From assembly GCF_002245655.1 (NCBI RefSeq), contig NZ_NOIH01000003.1:620001-684000 (forward strand): DNA of 64,000 nucleotides. The letters run 5' to 3'. The translations under genes were made by a program, and so were the position numbers. The DNA comes from Thauera propionica. Lineage in GTDB: Bacteria > Pseudomonadota > Gammaproteobacteria > Burkholderiales > Rhodocyclaceae. The notes beneath the pieces are model-generated. The model had not been told where the DNA came from. It worked only from the letters and a program-made list of their open reading frames with translations, and did no database searches. This document shows, piece by piece, positions 27,313 through 38,006 of the stretch. Position 1 is the stretch's first letter. Every line of letters starts with the position of its first letter.

Positions 27313-29286
27313 TCAGGCGACGCGCTGGTTGGCCGCCACCGTCGCGTCGCGCGCGGCCAGACGACGGTAACGACGATCGGCAGCAGCGAACACGCCACCC
27401 AGGCCCATCAGGGTGCAGCCCAGCCAGATCCAGCTGATGAAGGGCTTGTAGTACAGGCTGACGATCCAGGTCCCGTCCTCGATCTGCTCGCCGAGCGAAA
27501 CATACACGTCGCGGAACGGACCGATGTCGATAGAGGCCTCGGTCATCGGCATGCCCTGTGCGAGATACATGCGCTTCTCGGGCGTCAGGGTGGCGATCGC
27601 ACGGTCGTCGCGGGTAACGTCGATCGTGGCGCGCGCGGCGTCGTAGTTGGGGCCGTCGGCATCCTGCACGCCACGGAAGGTGAAGGTGTAGCCGGCCAGT
27701 TCAGCACGCTGGCCGTCCTGCATCTTCACGTCGAGGCTGGCATCGAGGCTGCCCACCAGCGTCACGCCGATGATGAAGACGCCCACCCCGAGGTGCGCCA
27801 GCCACATGCCCCACCACGACGCGGTGATCGAGCGCAGGCGCGTGCCCATGCTGGCACCGGCGCGCTCGGTGATACGCCCGGCCAGCAGCTGCAGGCTGGC
27901 CAGCACCACCCAGGCGGCCAGCGCCAGGCCCAGCACCGTGCGCCAGGTGACGTGATCGACAGCATAGGCCGTACCCAGGCCGATCAGCACGCTGGCGACG
28001 AAGGCCGGCGCCACCTTGCGAACGGCGGCAGTGAGGTCGTCATCCTTCCAGCGCAGGAAGGGGCCGAACATCATCAGCACCACAACCGGCGTCATCAGCG
28101 GGATGAACACCGCCTCGAAGTACGGCGGGCCGACGGAGATCTTGCCCATGCCCAGCGCGTCGAGGAACAGCGGGTACATCGTGCCCAGCAGCACCGAGGC
28201 CGACGCCACCGACAGCAGCACGTTGTTGCCCAGCAGCGAGGTCTCGCGAGACACGAGGCTGAAGCTGCCGCCGCCGCCGAGCTTCGGCGCGCGCCACGCA
28301 TACAGCAGCAGCGACACACCGATCACGATGACGAGCAGCGCAAGGATGAACAGGCCGCGCTTGGGATCGGTGGCGAAGGCATGCACGCTGGTGATGACGC
28401 CCGAACGCACGATGAAGGTGCCGAGCAGCGACAGCGAGAAGGCGGAAATCGCCAGCAGCACCGTCCAGCTGCGGAAGGCACCGCGCTTTTCGGTGACGGC
28501 GAGCGAGTGCATCAGTGCGGTGCCGAGCAGCCAGGGCATGAAGGAGGCGTTCTCCACCGGATCCCAGAACCACCAGCCCCCCCAGCCCAGCTCGTAGTAG
28601 GCCCAGCCCGAACCGACCGCAATGCCGGCGGTGAGGAACACCCAGGCCACCGTGGTCCAGGGACGCGACCAGCGCGCCCAGGCGGCGTCGAGGCGACCGG
28701 TGAGCAGCGCGGCGATGGCGAAGGCAAAGGCGACCGAGAAGCCCACGTAGCCCATGTAGAGCAGCGGCGGGTGGATGATCATGCCCGGGTCCTGCAGCAG
28801 CGGATTCAGGTCACGGCCTTCGCCCACCGCCGGCAGGAGGCGGTCGAAGGGGTTGGAGGTGACGAGCAGGAAGGACAGGAAACCGACGCTGACCCAGCCC
28901 AGCACGCCCAGCACGCGGGCAACGAAGGCCTCGGGCAGATGGCGCGAGAACACCGTGACGGCCACCGTCCACAGCGACAGCGACATCGCCCACAGCAGCA
29001 GCGAGCCTTCGTGGTTGCCCCACACGCCCGTGATCTTGTACATCAGCGGTGTGGCACTGTGCGAGTTGCTGGCTGCGAGTTGCACCGAGAAGTCGCTCTG
29101 GATGAAGGCCCAGGTCAGGCAGACGTAGCTGACCAGGATGAAGAAGAACTGCCCCTGCGCCGCTGGGCGACCGACGGCCATCAGGGCGAAGCGGTTGCGG
29201 CTGGCGCCCACCATCGGCACCACGGCCTGCACCACGGCAAGCACCAGCGCGAGGACGAGGGCGAAATGTCCGAGTTCGGGGATCAT
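27313..29286 (-). CDS. ccmF: Haem lyase subunit CcmF
   Basis: 657 residues with about 14-15 membrane helices. The haem-handling WWD signature is present (WGGWWFWDPVENASFMPWL), as is the GVWGNHEGSLLLWAM segment typical of the family. CcmF is the core of the synthetase that transfers haem from holo-CcmE to apocytochrome c. It begins two bases after the ccmE stop, so the genes are tightly coupled. Confidence 0.96.
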   Translation of the reverse strand: MIPELGHFALVLALVLAVVQAVVPMVGASRNRFALMAVGRPAAQGQFFFILVSYVCLTWAFIQSDFSVQLAASNSHSATPLMYKITGVWGNHEGSLLLWAMSLSLWTVAVTVFSRHLPEAFVARVLGVLGWVSVGFLSFLLVTSNPFDRLLPAVGEGRDLNPLLQDPGMIIHPPLLYMGYVGFSVAFAFAIAALLTGRLDAAWARWSRPWTTVAWVFLTAGIAVGSGWAYYELGWGGWWFWDPVENASFMPWLLGTALMHSLAVTEKRGAFRSWTVLLAISAFSLSLLGTFIVRSGVITSVHAFATDPKRGLFILALLVIVIGVSLLLYAWRAPKLGGGGSFSLVSRETSLLGNNVLLSVASASVLLGTMYPLFLDALGMGKISVGPPYFEAVFIPLMTPVVVLMMFGPFLRWKDDDLTAAVRKVAPAFVASVLIGLGTAYAVDHVTWRTVLGLALAAWVVLASLQLLAGRITERAGASMGTRLRSITASWWGMWLAHLGVGVFIIGVTLVGSLDASLDVKMQDGQRAELAGYTFTFRGVQDADGPNYDAARATIDVTRDDRAIATLTPEKRMYLAQGMPMTEASIDIGPFRDVYVSLGEQIEDGTWIVSLYYKPFISWIWLGCTLMGLGGVFAAADRRYRRLAARDATVAANQRVA

Positions 29287-29287
29287 G

Positions 29288-29734
29288 TCACTGGCTCACG
29301 GTTGCTGCGGCCTTGCTGGCCTGTTCCACCGCATGCGCCGCTTCCGGCGGCATGTAGTTCTCGTCGTGCTTGGCAAGCACCTCGGTTGCGCGGAAGGTGC
29401 CGTCGGCCTCGAGCTTGCCCTGCACCACCGCGCCCTTGCCCTCCTTGAACAGATCGGGCAGCGTGCCGCGATAGCTCACCGGAATGACCTTGGCGGTGTC
29501 CGTGATGGCGAAGCTGACGGTGAGACCGTCGGCCTCGCGCTTGATCGAGCCTTCCTCGACCATGCCGCCGACGCGGAAGGTCTTGCCGGTCGGCGCCTTG
29601 CCTTCGGCGACCTCGCTGGGCGTGTGGAAGAACACCAGGTTCTGCTGGAAGGCGCTCAGCACCAGGGCGACCGCCGCGACCAGCAGGGCGACCCCACCGC
29701 CGACGAGCATCAGACGTTTGCTACGGGCTTTCAT
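29288..29734 (-). CDS. ccmE: Haem chaperone CcmE
   Basis: 148 residues from ATG 29734 ([10 protein letters not shown]). It has a signal anchor (about 9-29) and a beta-barrel OB-fold domain ending in [12 protein letters not shown], whose histidine is the covalent haem ligand (HxxxY). The start overlaps the ccmD stop (ATGA). It receives haem from CcmC with help of CcmABD and hands it to CcmF. Confidence 0.95.
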   Translation of the reverse strand: MKARSKRLMLVGGGVALLVAAVALVLSAFQQNLVFFHTPSEVAEGKAPTGKTFRVGGMVEEGSIKREADGLTVSFAITDTAKVIPVSYRGTLPDLFKEGKGAVVQGKLEADGTFRATEVLAKHDENYMPPEAAHAVEQASKAAATVSQ

Positions 29735-29958
29735 GTTTCCGACTCCATCACCGGCACGGACGCACCGGCCTTCCTTGCTGAATCCTTGCCAACCGCACGC
29801 CGCCAGCGCAGCAGCCGCGTGACCGTGTCCTTCCGACGCCGCAGCACCAGCACGAGTTCCAGCGCCATCAGCGCAAAGGTGACGCCGTAGCTGCCCCACA
29901 CGAAAAAGGCCGCGCCGCCCATGTCCCAGAATGCGGACCAGCTTTCCCACTGCGCCAT
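29731..29958 (-). CDS. ccmD: Haem exporter protein CcmD
   Basis: 75 residues. One transmembrane helix (about 18-40, [20 protein letters not shown]) is followed by a basic cytoplasmic tail ([15 protein letters not shown]), the normal CcmD pattern, slightly long for the family. The start codon shares a base with the ccmC stop and its stop overlaps the ccmE start. It stabilises the CcmABC-CcmE complex. Confidence 0.9.
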   Translation of the reverse strand: MAQWESWSAFWDMGGAAFFVWGSYGVTFALMALELVLVLRRRKDTVTRLLRWRRAVGKDSARKAGASVPVMESET

Positions 29959-30734
29959 CAGGCACGCCCTCCCTTGAGCTGCGCTTCTCGCTCGAGCACC
30001 GCGCCGACCCACTCGGTGTGGCGCTCGCGCTCGAGGATCATCGACCGCGCGCGCCACAGCACCACCGCGATGGTGTACATCCACGCCGCGATCGCCATCA
30101 CCAGCATGCCGGCGAGCATCGTCGTCGCCATCGACGGCGCCTTGGTCAGGCTGACCGAAGCGCCCTGGTGCAGGGTGTTCCACCACTGCACCGAGAAGTA
30201 GATGATCGGCACATTGACCGCTCCGACCAGGGCAATGATGGCGCCCGCACGGTCGGCGCGGCGCGGGTCCTCGATCGCGCGCGTGAGAGCGATGAAACCG
30301 AAATAGAGGAAAAGCAGCAGCAATTGCGAGGTCAGGCGGGCATCCCACACCCAGTACGCACCCCAGGTGGGCTTGCCCCACAGCGCACCGGTCCACAGCG
30401 CGACGAAGCAGAACATCGCGCCGGTGGGCGCCAGTGCCTGGCTCATGACGAAGGACAGGCGGGTGTTCATGACCAGACCGACCGCTGACCAGAAGGCCAT
30501 AACCAGATAGATGAACATCGACATCCAGGCCGCCGGCACATGGATGAAGATCACGCGATAGACCTGGCCTTGCGTGGCATCCGTGGGCGCGACGAAGAAA
30601 CCGAGCCACAGGCCTGCGAATGTCAGGATCAGCGCCGCGGCGGCGAACCAGGGCGCGAGACGGCCGGCGAGCGGATAGAAATTATGCGGCGCCGCGAAGC
30701 GGAAAAGGCTGCGGCTGCGCTCTGGAGCATTCAT
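29958..30734 (-). CDS. ccmC: Haem transporter/chaperone subunit CcmC
   Basis: ATG 30734 (MNAPERSRS) gives 258 residues; the longer frame is not needed. Six membrane helices and the WWD motif ([19 protein letters not shown]) are visible. CcmC binds haem and loads it onto CcmE. It lies between ccmB and ccmD in the same orientation. Confidence 0.95.
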   Translation of the reverse strand: MNAPERSRSLFRFAAPHNFYPLAGRLAPWFAAAALILTFAGLWLGFFVAPTDATQGQVYRVIFIHVPAAWMSMFIYLVMAFWSAVGLVMNTRLSFVMSQALAPTGAMFCFVALWTGALWGKPTWGAYWVWDARLTSQLLLLFLYFGFIALTRAIEDPRRADRAGAIIALVGAVNVPIIYFSVQWWNTLHQGASVSLTKAPSMATTMLAGMLVMAIAAWMYTIAVVLWRARSMILERERHTEWVGAVLEREAQLKGGRA

Positions 30735-30796
30735 GCGTCGGCTACTCGTCGTCTCTACATCGGGCCGGCAGCTGAAGCCGGCCCAGGATTCATTCG

Positions 30797-31465
30797 TCAA
30801 TCGGTCGTGATGCGCAGTGCGGCAGCACAGGCCCACGGCGCCAGCGCCAGCGCGCCAGCCAGGCCACCACCCAGCAACAGCAGATGCGCTGCGGCGCCGG
30901 AGCCGGACATCTCGGCCTCGACCGCACCCGCACCGAAGATCAGTACCGGCACGAACAGCGGCAGCACCAGCAGGGCCAGCAGCATGCCGCCACCACGCAG
31001 GCCCAGCGTCAGCGCCGCGCCCACCGCCCCCAGCAAACCGAGGATCGGCGTACCCAGCGCCAAACTTAGAACCAGCACCGGCAGGGCGCCTTGTTCGAGG
31101 TCAAGCAGCAACGCAAGACCGGGCGCCACGGCCACCACCGGTAGTCCAGTGCTGAGCCAGAAGGCGAGCACCTTCGCCGTCACCCACAGTGCGGCCGGTT
31201 CGCTAGACAGGAGAAGCTGCTCCAGGGTTCCGTCGGCGTAGTCCTGTGCGAACAATCGGTGCAGCGACAACAGGCAGGCAAGCAGTGCCGCGACCCACAG
31301 CACGCCGGGGGCGATCGCGCGCAACTGGTTGGGTTCGGCGCCAACGCCGAAGGGAAACAGGCAGACGACGATGACGAAGAAGGCCAGCGTGACCAGCACG
31401 TCGGCACGGCCGCGCCAGGCCAGCAGCAGATCGCGGCGCAGCACGGCGAGGAAGGTGCTCAGCAT
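30797..31465 (-). CDS. ccmB: Haem ABC exporter permease CcmB
   Basis: 222 residues, six hydrophobic segments, with the family segment FAQDYADGTLEQLLLS. It forms the membrane part of the CcmAB ATPase that releases holo-CcmE from CcmC. The start overlaps the end of ccmA by seven bases. Confidence 0.94.
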   Translation of the reverse strand: MLSTFLAVLRRDLLLAWRGRADVLVTLAFFVIVVCLFPFGVGAEPNQLRAIAPGVLWVAALLACLLSLHRLFAQDYADGTLEQLLLSSEPAALWVTAKVLAFWLSTGLPVVAVAPGLALLLDLEQGALPVLVLSLALGTPILGLLGAVGAALTLGLRGGGMLLALLVLPLFVPVLIFGAGAVEAEMSGSGAAAHLLLLGGGLAGALALAPWACAAALRITTD

Positions 31466-32085
31466 GCGTAGGCTCCGACGTCGAGCACCCGCGGCGTGAG
31501 CGCGAAGGGTGCGTCCTGGTGCGTGGTCAGCATCACCATGCCGCCCGCGGCGCAGTGCTCCGACAGGGCCTGCGCCAGATCAGCGACGGCCTTCACGTCA
31601 AGCGCGGTGAAGGGTTCGTCCAGCACCCACAGCGCCCGCCGGCCGGACAGGAAAAGTCGGGCGAGGCTCACGCGGCGGCGCTGGCCCTGCGACAGCACGC
31701 GCGCCGGCAAGTCGAGCTGGTTCTCGAGGCCGATACGCACCAAGGCCTGCATGCAGCTGTCGGCGTCGACCTCGTCGCCAGCCGCGGCACAGGCAAAGCG
31801 CAGGTTCTCGAGCGGACTCAGAAGGTCGTTGATGGCGGGCGCATGGCCCAGATACAGCAGTTCGCGATGGAAGGCCTCGCGCTCGCGCCTGATCGATTCG
31901 CCCCGCCAGCGGATCTCGCCGGCCTCGGGCAGTGCCAGGCCGGTGACGAGGCGCAGCAGGCTCGTCTTGCCGACGCCGTTGGGGCCGGCGATGCGCAGGA
32001 GTTCACCCGCCTGCAGGCGGAGGGCAAGGTCGCGAAACAACAGGCGATCGCCCTTCAGGCAGGCGAGATCTTCAACTTCGAGCAT
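31459..32085 (-). CDS. ccmA: Haem ABC exporter ATPase CcmA
   Basis: 208 residues. Walker A GPNGVGKTSLL (about 34-44), ABC signature LSQGQRRRVSLARL, Walker B ALWVLDEPF and H-loop (TTHQ) are all present. It supplies ATP hydrolysis for the CcmAB complex. First gene of the ccm operon, separated from napC by a 138-base spacer that contains a hairpin, so it has its own promoter or is reached by read-through from nap. Confidence 0.95.
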   Translation of the reverse strand: MLEVEDLACLKGDRLLFRDLALRLQAGELLRIAGPNGVGKTSLLRLVTGLALPEAGEIRWRGESIRREREAFHRELLYLGHAPAINDLLSPLENLRFACAAAGDEVDADSCMQALVRIGLENQLDLPARVLSQGQRRRVSLARLFLSGRRALWVLDEPFTALDVKAVADLAQALSEHCAAGGMVMLTTHQDAPFALTPRVLDVGAYAC

Positions 32086-32143
32086 GGGCGGGATTGAACC
32101 ACAGGGGTCAGGCGCGCGCCATCCCGCAAGGAGCGGAAAGGCG

Positions 32144-32180
32144 CGGACCCCGCTCCGCCGGCTGGCAGAGGCGGGGTCCG
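32144..32180 (-). terminator. Hairpin between napC and ccmA
   Basis: Ten-base perfect arms CGGACCCCGC and GCGGGGTCCG with a 17-base loop lie after the napC stop on the minus strand. No T-run follows, so termination may be partial, allowing transcription to continue into ccm. Confidence 0.5.
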
Positions 32181-32223
32181 TGAGGCCGACCGGGGCCGCC
32201 CTGAGGCGTCCCGGCAGGCGGTG

Positions 32224-32844
32224 TTACTGCTGCTGCACCGGCGGATGCAGCACTTCAGGCGCGACGGCTTCGCGACCGACGCCGATGTTCTGGTCGACCG
32301 GCGGCAGCGAGTGAGCGATGCCCTTGTGGCAGTCGATGCAGGTCTTGCCTTCGGCGAAGCCCGCCTGGTGCATCTGGTTGGAACGGCGGCCCTGCACCGA
32401 GTAGTCGAAGTACTCGTAGTTGTGGCAGTTGCGGCACTCCTGCGAGTTGTTCGCCTTCATGCGCCTCCACTCGTTCTGCGCCAGGCGCAGGCGTTCATGG
32501 GCGAACTTCTCGGGCGTGCTGATGGTGCCCATGATCTTGCCGTACACCTCGCGCGAAGCCTTGATCTTGCGGATCATCTTCGGCCCCCACTCTTTCGGCA
32601 CGTGGCAGTCCGGGCAGGTCGCCCGCACGCCGGTGCGGTTCTGGTAGTGGATGGTGTTGCGGTATTCCTTGAAGACGTTTTCCTCCATCTCGTGGCAGGA
32701 AATGCAGAACTTCTCGGTGTTGGTCATCTCCAGGGCCCAGTTGAAGCCACCCCAGAAGATCACGCCCGCGGCGAAGAGCAGCACGATGGCGCCCCAGCCG
32801 GCACCGCGAATGCGCTGCATCAGGCTCTTTTTGTTGTCGGTCAT
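32224..32844 (-). CDS. napC: Tetrahaem cytochrome c quinol dehydrogenase NapC
   Basis: 206 residues: N-terminal membrane anchor (about 17-37) and four CxxCH haem sites (CISCH, CPDCH, CRNCH, CIDCH). It takes electrons from quinol in the inner membrane and delivers them to NapAB. Last gene of the nap operon, 23 bases after napB. Its haem attachment depends on the ccm genes just downstream. Confidence 0.95.
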   Translation of the reverse strand: MTDNKKSLMQRIRGAGWGAIVLLFAAGVIFWGGFNWALEMTNTEKFCISCHEMEENVFKEYRNTIHYQNRTGVRATCPDCHVPKEWGPKMIRKIKASREVYGKIMGTISTPEKFAHERLRLAQNEWRRMKANNSQECRNCHNYEYFDYSVQGRRSNQMHQAGFAEGKTCIDCHKGIAHSLPPVDQNIGVGREAVAPEVLHPPVQQQ

Positions 32845-32867
32845 GACGATCCCCGTTTATCTAAGCC

Positions 32868-33320
32868 TCAGCGCAGGCCTTCCGCGCGCTGGAACTTGTT
32901 TGCCACCAGCGGCTTGGCATCGGTCTGCGGCACATGGCACTGCATGCAGAAGTAGCGGCGCGGCGAGATGTTCGACAGTTCACCGCCGTCGCGGTCCTTG
33001 AAGTGGGTCAGGCTGACCTTGGTCGCGCCCGATTCCTTGTAGCGGCTCCAGGCATGGCAATCCATGCACTTGTTGAAGTTGATCGTGACTTCGTAGCCAT
33101 CGACCTTGTGCGGGATCAGCGGCGGCTGCTGCACATAGTCGCGATCGATCGGCGCCTGGTCGGGCAGCGGGCGGAAGTTGCCGACCTGCAGTTCCTGATC
33201 GGCCACGTCGGCGCCACGGATGCTCTTGACGGCCTGCGCCATCGCCGACGGCGGCACCACGGCGCCGAAGCCGACTGCGGCGACGAGCGCGAGCACCAGA
33301 TTTCGGGTTTGTTTTTTCAT
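32868..33320 (-). CDS. napB: Periplasmic nitrate reductase dihaem subunit NapB
   Basis: 150 residues from ATG 33320 with AGGAG upstream. Sec signal peptide (LVLALVAAVGFGAVVPPSAMA) and two haem sites (CMDCH, CMQCH) with distal histidines. It passes electrons from NapC to NapA in the periplasm. The start overlaps the napH stop by four bases. Confidence 0.95.
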   Translation of the reverse strand: MKKQTRNLVLALVAAVGFGAVVPPSAMAQAVKSIRGADVADQELQVGNFRPLPDQAPIDRDYVQQPPLIPHKVDGYEVTINFNKCMDCHAWSRYKESGATKVSLTHFKDRDGGELSNISPRRYFCMQCHVPQTDAKPLVANKFQRAEGLR

Positions 33321-34252
33321 GACTCGCTCCTGTTGAATCGGGTCGTAATACGGAAAACGTCCTTGCCGCATACATCCACACAGCGTCCGCAGGTGGTGCA
33401 GTCGGCATCCAGAATGAGGGGATGGTCCTGTCCCACGCCTTTCAACGCGGGACGGATGACCTGAGGCTCGGGACAGACGGCGAAGCAGTCCATGCAGTCG
33501 TTGCAGGCACTGCGCCTGTCCGCCGACACCTTGACCACCGAAGCACGACCGAGCAGCGCATAGAAGGCACCCTGCGGACACAGGTGGCCGCACCAGCCGC
33601 GCGGCGCGATCAGCAGGTCGTAGAAGAAGATGCCGCCGACGATGCCCCAGGCAAGACCGAAACCGAAGATCAGCCCGCGGTGGAACATCGACACCGGATT
33701 CACCCACTCCCAAGCCAACGAACCGGTCGCCGCCGCGATCACCAGCACGAAGCCCAGCAGCCAGTAGCGGGTGTTGCCCGCCGGCGCCTTGCCGCCCTTC
33801 AAGCCCAGGCGACGACGCAGCCACGCGGCGGCATCGGTGACGAGGTTCACCGGGCACACCCACGAGCAGAAAAGCCGCCCGCCGAACAGCAGGTAGAAGG
33901 CCAGCACGATACCGCCGCCGAGCAATGCCTCCTGATACGGCCACTGACCCGCGGCCAGTTGCTGCGCGATCAGGAAGGGATCGGTCAGCGGCAGCACGCC
34001 AAGCGTGAGGCTGGACGACAGGTTGCCCTTCACGATCCACCACCCGAGCCAGGGTCCGACGAGGAACAGCGCCAGGATGCCCAGTTGCGAGGCGCGCCGC
34101 AGCAGCAGCCACTTGTGCGCGCGCAACCAGCCCTTGGCTTCGATCGCTTCCTGCCCGGGGCGCGCCACCACGCCGCGCATCGCGGCGCCGCGCACGCTGG
34201 TGGGCGGGACCTTGCGTTCCGGCACGCCGCCGGTCGTCGTCTGCGCGCTCAT
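33317..34252 (-). CDS. napH: Ferredoxin-type membrane protein NapH
   Basis: I choose ATG 34252 (MSAQTTTGG, 311 residues) because it forms an ATGA overlap with napG; the GTG at 34261 is the alternative. Four membrane helices, two cytoplasmic CxxxCP motifs ([16 protein letters not shown]) and two C-terminal 4Fe-4S sites ([24 protein letters not shown]). With NapG it forms a ubiquinol oxidase route feeding NapAB. Confidence 0.94.
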   Translation of the reverse strand: MSAQTTTGGVPERKVPPTSVRGAAMRGVVARPGQEAIEAKGWLRAHKWLLLRRASQLGILALFLVGPWLGWWIVKGNLSSSLTLGVLPLTDPFLIAQQLAAGQWPYQEALLGGGIVLAFYLLFGGRLFCSWVCPVNLVTDAAAWLRRRLGLKGGKAPAGNTRYWLLGFVLVIAAATGSLAWEWVNPVSMFHRGLIFGFGLAWGIVGGIFFYDLLIAPRGWCGHLCPQGAFYALLGRASVVKVSADRRSACNDCMDCFAVCPEPQVIRPALKGVGQDHPLILDADCTTCGRCVDVCGKDVFRITTRFNRSES

Positions 34253-35127
34253 GGCTTCCACCCCGAATCAAGACCACTGCCGGCGGGTTGGGCCGGCTTG
34301 TAATCAGGGACCTGCGGACCTTCCCCCGGTTTGACGCGGGTGTCGCCGTAGGCCTTGTCTTCGAGGCCACGAACGGGCAGCTCGACCTGGTCGCCGATCA
34401 GCGAACCGCCGGCCGCTTCCTTCTCTTCCCAGCCGCGCAGGTAGTGCTCCGCCTTGGAGCCCTGCGCCAGCTTGATCGGCAGCACCTTGATCGCCGACTC
34501 GCCGGGCAGCACACAGGCCTTCTCGCACTTGCCACAGCCGGTGCAGTACTCGGAATGCACCGTCGGCAGCAACATGGCGTGACGGTCGGAGCGCGGGTTG
34601 TGCATGCGCTCGAGCGTGATCGCCTTGTCGATGACCGGGCACACGCGGTAGCACACGTCGCAGCGCAGGCCGAGGAAGTTGAGGCAGTTCTCCTGGTCGA
34701 TGAGCACGGCCAACCCCATCTTCGCCTTGCCGATGTCGGTGAGCCCGCGATCGAGCGCACCGGTCGGACAGGCGACCACACAGGGGATGTCCTCGCACAT
34801 TTCACAGGGGATCCTGCGCGCTTCGAAGTACGGCGTGCCCGTCGCCACGTTGTCGCCGAGTTCGGCCAGCTTCAGCGTGTCGTAGGGGCAGTCGCGCACG
34901 CACAAGCCGCAGCGCACGCAAGCCGCAAGGAAGTCGCCTTCGGGGAGAGCACCGGGCGGACGGATCGCAGTGGCCGGCAGCGCCGACGCCTGCTTCGCGT
35001 ACATCCCGGCACCGAGCGCAAGCAGGCCCGCGCCACCGGCGACGCCCGCCGCATCCTTGAGGAAGCGGCGACGCGGCGACGGTGCGCTGGCTGCGGTACG
35101 TCCGGTCGGTTTCACGGTGTCGTTCAT
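34249..35127 (-). CDS. napG: Ferredoxin-type protein NapG
   Basis: 292 residues. A twin-arginine signal ([16 protein letters not shown]) indicates export of a folded protein. Four 4Fe-4S motifs follow ([35 protein letters not shown] and [12 protein letters not shown]). It acts with NapH in electron delivery from the quinol pool to NapC/NapB. It follows napA by 70 bases and overlaps napH. Confidence 0.94.
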   Translation of the reverse strand: MNDTVKPTGRTAASAPSPRRRFLKDAAGVAGGAGLLALGAGMYAKQASALPATAIRPPGALPEGDFLAACVRCGLCVRDCPYDTLKLAELGDNVATGTPYFEARRIPCEMCEDIPCVVACPTGALDRGLTDIGKAKMGLAVLIDQENCLNFLGLRCDVCYRVCPVIDKAITLERMHNPRSDRHAMLLPTVHSEYCTGCGKCEKACVLPGESAIKVLPIKLAQGSKAEHYLRGWEEKEAAGGSLIGDQVELPVRGLEDKAYGDTRVKPGEGPQVPDYKPAQPAGSGLDSGWKP

Positions 35128-35197
35128 GTTCGTCGTGAGCCTGCGCCCGGGGCCGTCCCCCCGGTCGGCGGGGCGCGGGGCTCACGCCTCCTGTCGA

Positions 35198-37750
35198 TTA
35201 GGCCTTCACCACCTTGACCGCACACTTCTTGTAGTCGGTCTCTTTCGAGATCGGGCAGGTGGCGTCGAGCGTGAGCTTGTTCACCAGCCGGCCTTCATCG
35301 AAGAAGGGCACGAAGATCAGGCCGACGGGCGGCTTGTTGCGGCCGCGGGTCTCGAGACGGGCGACGATCTCGCCGCGCCGCGACGACACCTTGACCGCCA
35401 TGCCGCGCTGCAAGCCGCGCTTCTGAGCGTCGTCCGGGTGCATGAAGACCTGGGCTTCCGGCACCGAGCGGTGCAGTTCGGGGACGCGGCGCGTCATCGA
35501 GCCGGTATGCCAGTGCTCCAGCACGCGGCCGGTACACAGCCACATGTCGAACTCGGCATCCGGCATCTCGGGCGGATCCTGGTAGGGCAGCGCGAACACG
35601 ACCGCCTTGTTGTCCTTGTGACCGTAGAACTTCACGCCCTCGCCCGCCTTCACGTACGGGTCGTAGCCCTCGCGGAAGCGCCACAGGGTTTCCTTGTTGT
35701 CGACCACCGGCCAGCGCAGGCCGCGCGCCTTGTGATAGACGTCGAAGTTCGCCAGATCGTGGCCATGGTCGCGACCGAATGCGGCGTACTCCTCGAACAG
35801 CCCCTTCTGCAGGTAGTAGCCGAGTTCCTTCGACTCGTCGTTCATGTAGCCCTTCCAGGCGTGGGCGTTGGCCGTCTCCACGTCGGTGAGCGGGTACTTG
35901 TTCACCTGGCCGTTGGCGTAGAGGATGTCGTACAGGGTCTTGCCCTTGTACTCCGGCTTCTTCGCGATCAGCTCGGCCGGCCACACTTCCTCGACCTTGA
36001 AGCGCTTGGCGAACTGGATGTACTGCCACAGGTCGGACTTGGCCTCGCCCGGTGCAGCCACCTGCTGGCGCCAGAACTGGGTGCGACGCTCGGCGTTGCC
36101 GAAGGCGCCTTCCTTCTCGGCCCACATCGCCGAGGGCAGGATCAGGTCGGCCGACAGCGCGGACACGGTCGGATAGACGTCGGACACGACGACGAAAGCT
36201 TCGGGATTGCGCCAGCCCGGGTAGATCTCGTCATTGACGTTCGGACCCGCCTGCATGTTGTTGGTGGTCGTGGTCCAGTAGCACTTGACCTTGCCGTCCT
36301 TCAGCGCGCGGCTCTGCGCCACGGCGTGCAGGCCGATCTTGCCCGGGATGGTGCCTTCGGGCAGCTGCCAGATCTGCTCGGTCAGTGCGCGGTGCATCGG
36401 GTTGGTGACGACCATGTCGGCCGGCAGACGGTGGGCGAAAGTGCCGACCTCGCGCGCGGTGCCGCAGGCCGAGGGCTGACCGGTCAGCGAGAACGGGCTG
36501 TTGCCGGGCTCGGAGATCTTGCCCACCAGCAGGTGGACGTTGTAGATCATGTTGTTAACCCAGGTGCCACGGGTGTGCTGGTTGAAGCCCATGGTCCAGA
36601 ACGACACGACCTTGCGGTTGGGGTCGGCATACTGCTCGGCCATCTTCTTCAGGCGGTCTTCCGGCACGCCCGACAGCTTGGACACCTTCTCGACGGTGTA
36701 CTCGGACACGAACTTGGCGAACTCGTCGAAGCTGATGTCCTTGGCCGCGCCGGTGTCGCCCTTCGGCTTGCCGTCGGCGCCGGGATAGCCATTGCTGGTG
36801 GCCTTGGCTTCGAGCACGTGGTTCGGACGCAGGCCGAAGCCGATGTCCGTTTCGCCCATCTTGAACTTGACGTTGCGATTGACGAAGTCGGTATTAACGC
36901 GCTTGTTCTGAATGATGTAGTTGCAGATGTAGTTCAGGATTGCCAGGTCGGTGTTCGGCACGAAGATCATCGGGTTGTCGGCGAGCTCGTAAGAACGATG
37001 CTCGAAGGTCGACAACACATGGACCTCGCAGCCTTCCTTGGACAGGCGACGGTCGGTGATGCGACTCCACAGGATGGGGTGCATCTCGGCCATGTTCGAG
37101 CCCCACAACACGAAGGTGTCGGCGTTCTCGATGTCGTCGTAGCAGCCCATCGGCTCGTCGATGCCGAAGGTGCGCATGAAGCCGGCCACGGCCGAGGCCA
37201 TGCAGTGGCGCGCGTTCGGGTCAATGTTGTTGGTGCGGAAGCCGGCCTTGTAGAGCTTGGCGGCGGCATAGCCTTCCCAGATCGTCCACTGGCCGGAGCC
37301 GAACATGGCGATCGAATCGGCGCCGTGCTCCTTGATGGCCTTTTTCCACTTCTCTTCCATGATGTCGAAGGCCTGATCCCACGAGATCGGCGTGAACTCG
37401 CCGTTCTTGTCGTACTTGCCGTTCTTCATGCGCAGCAACGGCTTGGTGAGGCGATCCTCGCCGTACATGATCTTGGACAGGAAGTAGCCCTTGATGCAGT
37501 TCAGACCGCGGTTGACCGGCGAATCCGGGTCACCCTGGGTGGCAACGATGCGGCCGTTCTGCACGCCGACCAACACCGAGCAACCCGTGCCGCAGAAGCG
37601 ACAGGCCGCCTTGTCCCAGCGCACCTTGGTGCCGGCGGCAGCTGCGCCGTTGCCCTGCGCCTGGGTGACCACGGGAATGCCGATGCCGGCCGTTGCAGCG
37701 GCTGCGGCGATCGCATTGTTCTTGATGAAATCGCGTCGATTCATACTCAT
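35198..37750 (-). CDS. napA: Periplasmic nitrate reductase catalytic subunit NapA
   Basis: 850 residues. Twin-arginine signal ([12 protein letters not shown]); 4Fe-4S ligands C50, C53, C57 (CRFCGTGC) plus the later NCIKG cysteine; molybdenum-ligating cysteine in ARHCMAS. It binds Mo-bis-MGD and reduces nitrate to nitrite. It begins one base after the napD stop; the second ATG at 37744 is a possible start. NapD is expected to bind its twin-arginine signal. Confidence 0.97.
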   Translation of the reverse strand: MSMNRRDFIKNNAIAAAAATAGIGIPVVTQAQGNGAAAAGTKVRWDKAACRFCGTGCSVLVGVQNGRIVATQGDPDSPVNRGLNCIKGYFLSKIMYGEDRLTKPLLRMKNGKYDKNGEFTPISWDQAFDIMEEKWKKAIKEHGADSIAMFGSGQWTIWEGYAAAKLYKAGFRTNNIDPNARHCMASAVAGFMRTFGIDEPMGCYDDIENADTFVLWGSNMAEMHPILWSRITDRRLSKEGCEVHVLSTFEHRSYELADNPMIFVPNTDLAILNYICNYIIQNKRVNTDFVNRNVKFKMGETDIGFGLRPNHVLEAKATSNGYPGADGKPKGDTGAAKDISFDEFAKFVSEYTVEKVSKLSGVPEDRLKKMAEQYADPNRKVVSFWTMGFNQHTRGTWVNNMIYNVHLLVGKISEPGNSPFSLTGQPSACGTAREVGTFAHRLPADMVVTNPMHRALTEQIWQLPEGTIPGKIGLHAVAQSRALKDGKVKCYWTTTTNNMQAGPNVNDEIYPGWRNPEAFVVVSDVYPTVSALSADLILPSAMWAEKEGAFGNAERRTQFWRQQVAAPGEAKSDLWQYIQFAKRFKVEEVWPAELIAKKPEYKGKTLYDILYANGQVNKYPLTDVETANAHAWKGYMNDESKELGYYLQKGLFEEYAAFGRDHGHDLANFDVYHKARGLRWPVVDNKETLWRFREGYDPYVKAGEGVKFYGHKDNKAVVFALPYQDPPEMPDAEFDMWLCTGRVLEHWHTGSMTRRVPELHRSVPEAQVFMHPDDAQKRGLQRGMAVKVSSRRGEIVARLETRGRNKPPVGLIFVPFFDEGRLVNKLTLDATCPISKETDYKKCAVKVVKA

Positions 37751-37751
37751 T

Positions 37752-38006
37752 TCATGCCTCCGTCAATTCGAGACCGTCATCGGTGTATTCGTATGCCAGC
37801 GTCACCGCCTGCACCTTGGGCGCGAGGTTGATTGCAAGGATCGAGTCGGTGACCGACCAGCCCTCGCCATCCTCCACGGTGACCACGATGCGACCGACCT
37901 CCTCCGAGGAGCCATGAATCTCGACCCCCGGGATGCGCGCCAGCGCTTCCTTGATTTCCGGGAAATCCGCAGGCAGGGCCCGCAGAACCAGACTTGCAAT
38001 CTTCAT
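37752..38006 (-). CDS. napD: NapA maturation chaperone NapD
   Basis: 84 residues from ATG 38006, which overlaps the napF stop (ATGA). The small ferredoxin-like alpha/beta fold of the family is recognisable ([33 protein letters not shown]). It binds the twin-arginine signal of NapA to hold back export until the cofactor is loaded. Confidence 0.93.
   Translation of the reverse strand: MKIASLVLRALPADFPEIKEALARIPGVEIHGSSEEVGRIVVTVEDGEGWSVTDSILAINLAPKVQAVTLAYEYTDDGLELTEA

Noticed and set aside
26437-29448. 1003-codon plus-strand open frame
   Set aside because: It is antisense to ccmH, ccmG and ccmF and its product is low-complexity His/Gln/Arg-rich, as expected from high-GC codon bias.
34970-37831. 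953-codon plus-strand open frame
   Set aside because: Antisense to napA; repetitive Val/Leu/His/Arg composition and no recognisable domain, while napA on the other strand is unmistakable.
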